NCBI RefSeq assembly: GCF_910591885.1
Contig: NC_063275.1
Location: 22,742,501-22,806,500, forward strand
Direction: 5' to 3'
Origin: Bombus terrestris
Lineage: Eukaryota > Arthropoda > Insecta > Hymenoptera > Apidae
Length of the DNA stretch: 64,000 nucleotides
The position numbers and the translations under genes are program-made. Positions 13,001-25,000 of the stretch are shown here, in pieces. Position 1 is the stretch's first letter. Each line of letters starts with the position of its first letter. The notes beneath the pieces were generated by a model. It was given only the letters and a program-made list of their open reading frames with translations, was not told the origin of the DNA and made no database searches.

Positions 13001-16000
13001 ACTTTCTCGGCTTCTTGTCTTATCTGTTTCTCTTGTTCTTCTCTTCGACGCCTGATTTCTTCTCGTCTCTGGTCTTCTCGTTCCAGTTCTCTCTTTAATT
13101 TTTCTGCTTTTTCAGCTTTCCTGCGTTCTTCTTCTTCTTTTTTCAATTTCGCCCTTTCTTCTTTCCTTTTGCGCTCCTCTTCTTCATGTTTGAGCCTTTC
13201 CTCTTCCTCTTTCTTCGCACGCTCTTCCTTTTCGCGTTTTCTCTGCTCCTGCTCCTTCTTCCGTTTTTCTGCTTCTTCCTGTTCCTTGCGCTCATCATCC
13301 GCCTGTTGTAATCTTCGTTTTTCTATCCTTTTACTTAACTTTTCTTCTTTTTGTTCCAATACCTCCGATTCAATCTTTTCTTCTTCATCCACTTTCTTTC
13401 TACGTGCTTCTTCCTCTTGTTTCTTTCTCTCAGCCTCCTCTTTCTCCTGCTGTTCCTTTTCCTGTCTTAACTTTTCAGCTTGTGCTTCCTTCCTACGTTT
13501 TTCTTCCTCCTCCTTCTTAAGATCTTCGTCTTGTTTCAATTTCTCAGCTTCTTTTTTCTTACGCTCTTCTTCTTGTTTTAATTTTTCAGCTTCTTCCTTC
13601 TTCTTACGTTCCTCCTCTTGATTTAATTTCTCAGTTTCTTCTTTCTTTTTACGTTTCTTGTCCTCTTTTAATTTTTGTGCCCCTTCTTTTTGTGTTTCTT
13701 CTTGTTCCTTACGTGCTTGTTCTTGTTTTAATTTCTCAGCTGCTTCTTTCTTCTTACTTTCCTCCTCCTCCTGTTTTAATTGTTCAGCTTCTTGATGTTT
13801 ACGTCCTTCTTCCTGTTTTAGTTTCTCAGTTTCTCCCTTCCTTTTACGCTTCTTCTCCCCTTTTAATTTTTGTGCTTCTTCTTTCTTTCTATGTTCTTCC
13901 TCCTGCTTTAATTTTTCAGCTTCCTCTTTCTTTTTACGTTCCTCTTCTACCTTTAATTTTTCAGCTTCCTCTTTCTTTTTACGTTCCTCTTCTAGCTTTA
14001 ATTTCTCAGTCTCTTCTTTCTTTTTACGCTCTTCCTCTTGCTTTAGTTTTTCAGCCTCTTCTTTCTTTTTACGTTCCTCTTCTTGCCTTAATTTCTCAGC
14101 TTCCTCTTTCTTTTTACGTTCCTCTTCTAGCTTTAATTTTTCAGCTTCCTCTTTCTTTTTACGTTCCTCTTCTAGCTTTGATTTCTCCGCTTCTTCTTTT
14201 TTTTTACGCTCTTCCTCTTGCTTTAGTTTTTCAGCCTCTTCTTTCTTTTTACGTTCAGCTTCCTCTTTCTTTTTACGCTCTTCCTCTTGCTTTAATTTCT
14301 CAGCTTCTTCTTTCTTTTGACGCTCTTCCTCTTGCTTTAGTTTTTCAGCCTCCTCTTTCTTTTTACGTTCAGCTTCCTCTTTCTTTTTACGCTCTTCCTC
14401 TTGCTTCAATTTCTCAGCTTCTTCTTTCTTTTGACGCTCTTCCTCTTGCTTTAGTTTTTCAGCCTCTTCTTTCTTTTTACGTTCCTCTTCTTGCTTTAAT
14501 TTCTCAGACTCTTCTTTCTTTTTACGCTCTTCCTCTTGCTTTAGTTTTTCAGCCTCGTCTTTCTTTTTACGTTCCTCTTCTTGTTTTAATTTTTCAGCCT
14601 CTTCTTTCTTTTTACGCTCTTCCTCCTGCTTCAGTTTTTCAGCCTCTTCTTTCTTTTTGCGTTCCTCTTCTTGCTTTAATTTCTCAGCTTCTTCTTTTGT
14701 TTTACGCTCTTCCTCCTGCTTTAATTTCTCAGCTTCTTCTTTCTTTTGACGCTCTTCCTCTTGCTTTAGTTTTTCAGCCTCTTCTTTCTTTTTACGCTCT
14801 TCCTCCTGCTTCAGTTTTTCAGCCTCTTCTTTCTTTTTGCGTTCCTCTTCTTGCTTTAATTTCTCAGCTTCTTCTTTTGTTTTTCGCTCTTCCTCCTGCT
14901 TTAATTTCTCAGCTTCTTCTTTCTTTTGACGCTCTTCCTCTTGCTTTAGTTTTTCAGCCTCTTCTTTCTTTTTACGTTCAGCTTTCTCTTTCTTTTTACG
15001 CTCTTCCTCTTGCTTTAATTTCTCAGCTTCTTCTTTCTTTTTACGCTCTTCCTCTTGCTTTAGTTCTTCAGCCTCTTCTTTCTTTTTACGTTCCTCTTCT
15101 TGCTTTAATTTTTCAGCTTCCTCTTTCTTTTTACGTTCCTCTTCTTGCTTTAGTTTTTCAGCCTCTTCATTCTTTTTACGATCTTCCTCTTGCTTTAATT
15201 TCTCAGCTTCTTCTTTCTTTTGACGCTCTTCCTCTTGCTTTAGTTTTTCAGCCTCTTCTTTCTTTTTACGTTCAGCTTCCTCTTTCTTTTTACGCTCTTC
15301 CTCTTGCTTTAATTTCTCAGCTTCTTCTTTCTTTTGACGCTCTTCCTCTTGCTTTAGTTTTTCAGCCTCTTCTTTCTTTTTACGTTCCTTTTTTTGCTTT
15401 AATTTTTCAGCCTCTTCTTTCTCTTTACGCTCTTCCTCCTGCTTCAGTTTTTCAGCCTCTTCTTTCTTTTTGCGCTCTTCGTCTTGCTTTAATTTCTCAG
15501 CATCCTCTTTCTTTTTTCGAGCCTCTTCTTCGTGTTTCAATTTTTCTTCCTGTTCTTTTTTCCTGCGATCTTCTTCCTCGCGTATTAATCTTTCCTGTTC
15601 TTCCTTCTTTCTATATTCTTCTTCCTGCTTCAGTCTTTCTTCCTCTTCTTTCCTTTTACGTTCATCTTCTTCTCGTTTCTTCTTTAGCTCTGTTTCTTGC
15701 TTCTTACGTTCTTCTTCTTGTAATTTCTCAGCTTCTTTCTGCTTGCGTTCGTCCTCTTTTTGTTTCAATATCTCAGTTTCCTCCTTATTCTTACGTTCCT
15801 GTTCCTCTTGCTTCAATTTCTCAGCTTCTTCTTTTTTCTTACGTTCCTCTTCCTCCTGCTTCAGTTTCTCAGCTTCTTCCTTTTTCTTGCGTTCCTCTTC
15901 CTCCTGCTTCAGTTTCTCAGTTTCTCCCTTTTTCTTCTTTTCCTCGTCTTCTCTCAACTGTTGTTCTTCCTCCAGCTTCTTTTCTTCCTCCTTATGTTTC

Positions 16001-19000
16001 TGTTTGTCAACTTCATCTTCCTTCTTACGTTCATCCTCGTCCTTGTCCACTATTTTCATTTCTTCTTCAACTTCTTCTTTCTCTTTCTTCTTACTTTTCT
16101 TTTTCTCTTTATCCTCCTCCCACACTACCTGTACATTTAGCAATTTATCTCGAAGCAAGTTGATATCATTCATTAAATTCAAAATAGGTGTTTCGAGCTC
16201 GACAAGCCCTTCTCCGCATAAACTATCCTTCCACAATGCGTCAACCTTCTTGGTAGAATCTTCCAGCTCATGCAAACTTATGTTCAAGGTTTTTAACACA
16301 CCATAAATTTCCGTAATCTCCAAATGTGATGGTTCAGCTATAGGTTTATCAGCAGATTGTTCTCTAACAATCGCAATTGCCTTTCGAAGCATTTTCAATG
16401 ATTCCATCGGCTCTTCTCCAATCTCTTGTTTATCTAAAACACTTTGAATTCCCTGCTTAAGTTGTTCAAGTGGCTTAGCCAACATATTCAAAGCTTCCTT
16501 CTCAATCTGTATCTCTAGACCTAGCAAACCTTTGTAACTTTCTATCTTATTATCAATCGACTCAATAGAATCGTTTACTTCTTTAATAGAGTGAATCAAC
16601 TTCGTCGATATTCTTGTAGCTTCTTCCATAGAAATAGCACTCTCTTTCTTCTGCTTCTGCACTTCCTTACGTTGATCAGACAGGACAGCTTCCAAAGCAG
16701 CTTGTAATCCTTTCAATGGTTTCTCCAAGTTTTCAAGATATACAGTCGAAGATTCTTCCACTGTCATAATCTTCTCTTTCAGTTGCAACAGAGGTTCAGC
16801 CAAGAATCCAATTATAGTTTCTGTTATATTTGAGGCTAATTGTAATTTTTCAGCAGCTTGTTCTTCAATAAACGATATACTCTTCTCAAGATTAGATAAC
16901 GAATCCACAATAGCATCGATACTAGCTTCTTCTTCCTCTATACTCATATCAGTCTTATTTTTCAGCACTAAGAAACTTTCTTGCACGTCAGCTAATGGTT
17001 GCACCAATGTCTTCACTATCTCGTACTCACTTTCCTTCTCTGCTTTCATACCTTTAATAATATTTTCTTCCATTTCAATGATTGTCGATTTTATAACTTC
17101 CACCGGTTGCACCAATTTCTCAACGACAGACCAATCTGGTGTATCAATTCTCGACATCTCTTCAGCAAGTCCAGGCTCAGGTTCCATCACAACGCACTCT
17201 CGAATCTCAGCAATGGATCTTTCTATTTCTTGCAAAGGAACTGCCAAACATTCTGTGATCCAATGACTCGATTCTTCTGGCATTGGTTCCACTTCAGGAG
17301 ACATCACTCGTTCTTCAAGTACAGAAATGCTTCGGTGCAGAGTTATCAAGGGCTCAGCTAAAGCAGATAACAAAGACACCTCATCAATTGGTCGATCTTC
17401 CACAGATTCAACCAACATACGATCTTCGATTAATGCAATCGAATTGCGAAGTTCTTCTAAAGGTTCAATTAGTGGATTTAGTGTGGTTTCTGACTTTTCA
17501 CCACTATCAAAAGATTTCTCTTTCGTAGATTCAATGGCTGTTTGCTCGTTAATAACAGACACAGCTACGTTCTTTAGTTCTAATAAAGGCTGTGCCATAG
17601 CCTTCAATAAAGAAATGTCCTCCCTTTCGGATAACGCCAGAGCAATCTCATTCGCGTCCATTGATTTTCTTTCTTCGACAATTACCGCCAAACACTCCTT
17701 CAATTCACTGAGCGGCTTAGCCAAACTCTTCAAAGTTTGTGTTTCTTCTTCAGAAATTGAAAGAGCCATTTCTGAAGGCGATTCTACGGTACCTTGATCC
17801 ACAATTATCGGTTCTGTGACTTGAACATTTGCTTCTCCAACAACATCTGCCCAAGTCTTCAAAGATGAGGCTTCTTCTGAGATAGTATCTGCTGCTGGTT
17901 CGATAATTATCTGTTGTTGATCGATAGTAGCCGCACGTTCTACTAAATCGTGAAGAGTTTTTGCAAATGTTTCAAACGCCGCGACACTTTCAGCTTTAGA
18001 GAATTCTTTTGAAGATTCTGGTGCAAATTCAGCAGCTTGTTGAATAGCAGCCACAGAAGTTTTTAAGTCTGTCAACGTCTGTGCCATTGTTTTCAATTGA
18101 GAAGCATTTTCAGCCTCTAACATACTTTGCGTGCCCTCTTCTACCATCATATGCTCTTCAATCACTGCGATTGATTTCTGGAACTCTTCGAGTATTGGTT
18201 TTAAAGTTGTCTTTTCAAGTGATACTTTATCAGTTTCTAAACTCTTCGTATCGTGCTCTATCACATGTTCTCCTTGAATTGCAGCAACGAAACATTGTTC
18301 TAATCGTTGCAACGGTGGGATAAGTTCGGTTAATATCGTCATAGGTTTCTTCGTGTCCGATGTTTCCAATATTTCAGCTTCTTGAAGCCTAATCTCTGCT
18401 ATAGTCGAAATGGATTCTTGTAATAACTTGGCAGGAACAGTAACTGTTTCTGAAACTTGAGCTTCAAGTTTCTGTGGTGTCTCTAATTGAATCGTTCCTA
18501 TAATTGTAGCAATCACTTTTGGTTTTGAGATAGCCACAGAACATTGTTTTCTGAACTCTTCCACAGCTTTTCCAAATGCTTGCAACGCAGACGCGTTTTC
18601 GACGTCTAGGATTTGTTCGCCAGGTTTTTCTATCGTTGTCAACTGTTGCACCACAGCTACGGACGTTCGTAAATCACTTAATGATCTTTCTAGATTTTTT
18701 ATTACAGCAAAGTCTTCAGCGTCTCCTGTTAAACTTAAAGTTTCCTTGGCAAAAACCAGTTGCTTCTGAATTTCTGCCACGTTTTTGTTAAGTTCTTCTA
18801 ATGTCAATTTAACTGGTAATTCTTGTAAAGCTGGTATTGCTTGAGAAATTTCTTTGACAGTTTCGTATTTTGTTACTGCTTCCTGCTGCATGGCTAATAA
18901 GAACGATTCTTCGAGTTTGTGCAATGGTTGCACCATGCTCAAGAAGAGTACAATTTCTTCTTCTTTCTTCTTTCCCAATAATTCACTTTCTTTGTCTATA

Positions 19001-22000
19001 TTCAAAATTGTAGTTTGTAGCTCGTTAATAGGTTCAATGACAGTTTTTACAAAATCTTCGACCACTTTGTTCTTTGCCGAAACTTCTTCAGATTTCTTCA
19101 CTTCGTATTGTTTGACTGCAGCTAATAGTTTTTCTCCAGTTTCTTCTATCGATCGTGCAAAAGCTTCCAATCGAGACTTTTCTTCACCTGTCCTCAATTC
19201 TTTTGTTTGATCTTGCTGAGCAATTGTTATTTCCTGAACAGCTGCCACAGACAATTTCAGCTGTTCCAAAGACTTCTCTGCTGCTAGCATCATACTGACT
19301 TCACTAACTTCTCCTGAAATTGTTGCGGTTTCACTTGTTTGCTGTTGAATAGTAATTATAGATTTCTGTAATTCTTCCAATACAGGTTGCAAATTCAATT
19401 TATCAACAGGAATTTCACTCTTCTTCAACTCCTTTATAGTCTCTTCTTCTAGCATTTTACCTTCTAGCAATGCAGTCTGTAAAGCTTGTTCCAATATATT
19501 CAATGGTTCTATAAGAACATTTAATTTCACATTAGTTTCCTCTTTAGGTATTTTCAATTCTTCCACCTGCTGCATTTTCTCTTCTTCAATGTGAGAAAAT
19601 GATTCGCGTAAAACATGAACCGTATTACTTATCTTCTGAAGAATTTCAACATCCACCATCTTTGCTTGTTGCTTCTCAGCTTCTTCCAACTTCTTTTCCA
19701 CTTTCTTCTGACTTATCACTGCTGAACATTTTTCTTCTAATTGCTCTATCGATTTAGCAAAAGCTTCCAAGGCAGATTTCTTCTGGGTCTTTATTTCTTC
19801 AGTTCCTTCCGAAGAAAGCGTGATTACTTGTTGAACAGCAATAGTAGCTGTTTCTACTTCTTCAAGTGCTTCATTTATATTCTTCGCAGTCTCCAATTTT
19901 GAAGACTCTTCAAGGCTCGTAGCTAATTGTTCTTGAATATTAACAATGCTTTCTTTTAATTCTTGCAAAATTGGTCGAAGGACAATAGTCTGTGGAGTTT
20001 CTTTTTGAATTTGTTCCACGGATTCAAGTTTTTGGTCACTTGCTTGTTGAACCACATTCACCAAAGATCTTTCTAACTGTTGTAGAGGATGCATCAAAGG
20101 AGTCAACGTTTGCACATTCCCTTCTTGCAATTCTAACGTGCCAATTTCTTCAGTGCTCTCTTCCTGTATCTTCATAATAGTCTCGCGCAGCGTGTGAATC
20201 GGCACGATAATCGTCTCGAGAACTTGTGTCTCCAGTTTTTCAGCTTCTGTCGACTCCATTACTGTCTCCGTCGCGCCCACTTGATGCTGACTGACCATAG
20301 CCATGCATTCTTCTAGTTCTTGCACCGATTTCGCGAAGTGTTGCAGCGCTGTCACCTTCTCTGTCTCCGACAGTGTTTCTTCTACGCCTGGTTCAGTGGA
20401 TACCACACTCTGAATGATCGCGAGAGAAGAATTTAAGTCTTCCAGCGATTTTTCTGTGGCTTGCATGATAGAAGCCTCCTCGATGGAGTGCTCTGCCACT
20501 GTTTGCAATTTTACTTGTTCTTGTACCGATGCTACGCATTTCTGAAGTTCTTCCACGATAGGTTGAATATCCAGTTTTTGCAAAGGTGGAGCTACTTGAG
20601 ATATTTCCTCAATTTTGTTGAGTTCCATCGAAACTGCCTGTTGAACAGTGGAAGATAGCGAAGTTTCTAATCTTTGTAGTGGTTCTATCAGGATCTTCAA
20701 AGCACTTTCTGATGCAGCCATTTTGGAAGAATCGAGAGTTTCCACCTGTTGCAATTTTTCTTCTTCGATTTTCATAATAGTTTCCCTAAATAGTTGAAGA
20801 GGACTGACAGCCATGTCTAGTATCTCCACTTGAGACTCTTTTACTTTTTTGGGGACTAGTTGTATGCCAATCTGTTGCTGGGAAATTACTGCTAAACATT
20901 TTTCACCGATTTCTTCCACAGATTTTGCGAACGATTTTAGAACTGAAGTTTTGTCTACGTCTGATAAATCACCCGTTTGTTCAGTTTCCAATATTATCTC
21001 CTTAATAGCTGCTACTGAAGATTTCAATTGTTCCAAGGGTTCTTCTATAGTCTTCGCGACAGAACCTACCAATTTATCTTTCGATTCTTCTTTAGTAGGT
21101 TCCAAAGAAACTTGTTCTTGAATTACAGCAATAGACTTTTCTAACTGCTCTAAAACGGGCCCGACATTCAACTTCATAGAGGATTGGACATTCTTCAAGT
21201 CTGAAGTAGATTCTTCTTTAACGATACTCGTCTCTTGAACAGCCACTGACAAAGATTTTTCTAATTGTTCCAAAGGTTCGACCAAGGTATGTAAAACACC
21301 AGCGATTTCTTTCGTTTCTGACATAATTAAAGCTTCAGTCTCTTGTGTCTGCTGTTCGTCAAGTTTGGAAATGGTCTCACGTAAAATTTGAATCGGACTT
21401 GCTATATTATCGAGAGCTTGCTGTCCAAATTCTTGTATATCTATCTTAGCAACTTGTGGCTGTTGCAAAATACTAATTTCAACTTTCTGTTGACTAGGAA
21501 TCACCGAAGACACATTTGCTATCTTTTCCACACACTTGGCAAGAGTTTTCAGGGCTGTTGTTTTCTCTTCATTGGTTAATTCTTTGGTTTCTTTTGCCTC
21601 AAGAGTTTGAATGGCTGTCACAGCAGATTTGAGAGTTTTTAATGGACTTTCTATCAATTCAGCAACAGAAGCTTCCACTTTTGTAGTGGACACATCAAGT
21701 TTTTTCGGTTGTACAGCTATCTGTTCTTCTATCATAACAATTGATTTCTGCAGTTCTTCCAATACAGGACTAACCTTTAATTGCTCCGTAGGTAAAGTAG
21801 TACTCTTTATTTCTTCAGTCTTTTCATCTTTCGATGGATGAATTTGTTGAATTGCTGTGCATAATAATTGTTCTAATTCTTCTAAAGGATGCACCAGAGG
21901 TTTCAAAGCTTCTACTACGTTTTTGCTTGTTTCATCTAAAGCTCGTACCTCATCAGTCTTCTGTTCTTCAATCTCAGAAGCTGTTTCACGCAACAGTTGA

Positions 22001-25000
22001 ATAGGCTGACTCATCATTTCTAAAATTTGTTCCAATTCTTCTTTTCGAATTTCTTCTGGACATTCTATCTTAACTGGAGGAGAACTGACAATCGCTGTAC
22101 ATTTTTCTCCTAATTCATTCACCGATTCAATGAATGTTTCGACTGCCGGTGTCTCTTCTATATTGGAAAATGTTCCTGCACTTTCAGTTTCAAAAGTTAC
22201 TATTTTTTGTACCGCACCGATTGAAAATTTGAGATTTTCTAGCGATTTGTCTATTTCTTTTACAATTAACGCCTTATTCTCTGATGTGCTCATTTCCTCA
22301 TTTGCTTCGAGGATCATTTCTTCTTGAATTGTGGCGATGGATCTCTCCAATTCTTCTAGAATATTGGCTACTGGTAGCGAATGCAAAGATGGAACGTTTG
22401 ATTGTGTTTCTTCCGTAATTTCTTCTTGTTCTACAGTTTGTTGCTGAGAAGAGATATCCAAAGATTGTTTCAATTTTTCCAAAGGATAAATAATAGTACT
22501 CAAGATAATTGCAGCTGTCTTTGTAGGCAAATCCAATTGTTCAGTTTCTTCAAATTTCTCTTCCTCGATCTTTGCAATCGCTTCACGAAGATTTTGTATT
22601 GGACTGACTATCTTCTTCGCGATATCTGCTTCTAATTTTCGCTGTTTGGTTAATTCAGCTGATTTTATGGAAGGCGGAGCAGAACCAAGTGGCGAGGCAT
22701 CCTCTAGTTTCACTTGTTCTTGAGAGACCATGAGGACTTCTATCAGTTCTTCAAGAGGTTTTGCTGTGGTTTCCTCGATATCCAAATTTTCTTCTTTCGT
22801 TTTCGCCATCACTTTGATTTCTTCGACCACTTTCATACTCTTCGTTTCAGTAGTCTGTTGAATGACCTTTACGAGTTCAGAAATCGCTTCGTTTACATTT
22901 TGTGCGTTTCCACGTAGTGGAATACAATCTGTAGGAAGCTGAGAAGTTGCTCCTTGGATAGAAGAGAGTTCTCGTTGAAGAGATTTTAGAGGTTCTGAAA
23001 GTATTTGCAAGGATACCATTACGTTTTCTTTCAGTGCTGGTGCTAACTCTTTTTGAGTCAAACGAAGAATCTTTTCTGTGGCTTGATCTACGTTTATTAA
23101 AGATTCCAACAGACGAATAAATTGCGTTTTAAGTTCTGAGATTGAAGAGGAAGATAATGTATTTTGAATCGACGCGCTGGTTGCTTTTAAGTCGTAAAGG
23201 ATTTGTATGAGGGCTGTTAATTCTCGAATTCTTCGTTTTTCTTCTTCCGATCTTGAAGAAAGAGGTTCATCTAGAGCTACAGACACGAGACTGGTTAGTT
23301 CTTTGAAAGGTTGCTGTAGAGCACTGATCAACGAGCCTGTCTTTTGTATCAGATTGATTTTTTCCTGTTTTCTTTCCTCCTCTGCCTTTTCTTCTGCTTT
23401 TGCTAAGTCTTCTATTTGTTCTAAAGCTTCCATTATCTCTCTTTGTCTTTCTACTTCGTTTGATTCTTTAATTGCTGATTCTCTTGTTTCTTCTTTTGTT
23501 TTCTCTAGTGATTCTTCTACGACTCTTTCTGTTTTTAGTGTTTCCTCTACTTTTTCAAACACTTGCTCTTTGGCGTCATGCTTTTGTCTTAATTCTTCTG
23601 ATTTTTTAGATTCTTCAATTTTTATTACTTGACTTACCACTTCTTCTTTTTCAATTTTTCCTTCCTCCATTCTTTCGACTGCTGTTTCAGTCCTTCTTTT
23701 TTTTTGTTCTGGCTCTATCGTTTGTGCGACTATTTCTTCCATAGATTCTTCAACATCAGATGCTCCCTTTAATTTTTCTGTTATAGCCACTTTTTCAGAC
23801 GATGTTTTTTTTTCGTCCACAGTTTTAACCGGCAGTACTACTTCACCTGTTAAAATTGCTTCTTCTACCAACTTTTCGGTTTCGTCAAGTGGAGCTTCTA
23901 CTTTTACCACAGCTTCTGGCATTTCTTCCGTCATCTGAGGTACAGTTTCGACTTTTTCCTCTTTTATCGATAGTTTCTCTGTCATATCAAATAATATTTG
24001 GCCAGCACCTTCTTTTGTCTCTTCGGATAACACTTCAACTCTTTCCTCTGTTTTCGACAATTCTTCTGTTGATTTGTGTATTACTACTGATTCTTCTCCT
24101 TTCGTTATCTCAAGATCTCCAGCTTTTTCTTCTTCCATTCCTTCAACCGATTCGACTTTTCCGACTTTCATTACTTTAATACTTTCAATTTTACTCTCTT
24201 GTACTAATTTAGGAGATACAAGAGCCATAGCTGCTTCTTCTTTCATTTCTTTCAAAACTTCAACTTCTTCTTCTACCAACTCAGGAGATGCAAGTGTTTC
24301 CGTTCCTATTATTTGGAGAGTGCCGACTTGTCCCTCTTCAGTTACTTCAAGAGCTACAGCTTTCTCATCTCTTGTCCCCTCAAGAGGTTCGACTTTTCCT
24401 TCTGCCACTCCTCCAAGTGTTTCAACTTTTTCTTTTCCCATTACTTGGATTTTGATCTCTTCCCCTTCAGTTACTTCAAGAGCTTCAGCTTTCTCTTCTA
24501 TTGTCCCCTCAAGAAGTTCGACTTTTTCTTCTGTCACTCCTTCAAAGGTTTCAACTTTTTCTTTTCCCATTACTTGGATTTTGATCTTTTCCCCTTCAGT
24601 TACTTCAAGAGCTTCAGCTTTCTCTTCTATTGTCCCCTCAAGAAGTTCGACTTTTTCTTCTGTCACTCCTTCAAAGGTTTCAACTTTTTCTTTTCCCATT
24701 GCTTGTACTATTATCTTTTCTTCTTCAGTTACTTTAAGAGCTTCAGCTTTCTCTTCTATTGTCCCCTCAAGAAGTTCGACTTTTTCTTCTGTCACTCCTT
24801 CAAAGGTTTCAACTTTTTCTTTTCCCATTGCTTGTACTATTATCTTTTCTTCTTCAGTTACTTCAAGAGCTTTAGCTTTTTCTTCTGTTGTCCCCTCAAG
24901 AAGTTCGACTTTTCCTTCTGTCATTCCTTCGAGGGATTCAACTTTTTCTTTTCCCATTACTTGGAGAACTTTGAACTCTTCCTCTTCAGTTACTTCAAGA

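Noticed and set aside
13677..16163. 828-codon + strand frame
   Set aside because: Opposite the 45-nt ER/K repeats; Leu/Phe/Ser-rich translation is a mirror of GAA/AAG codons.
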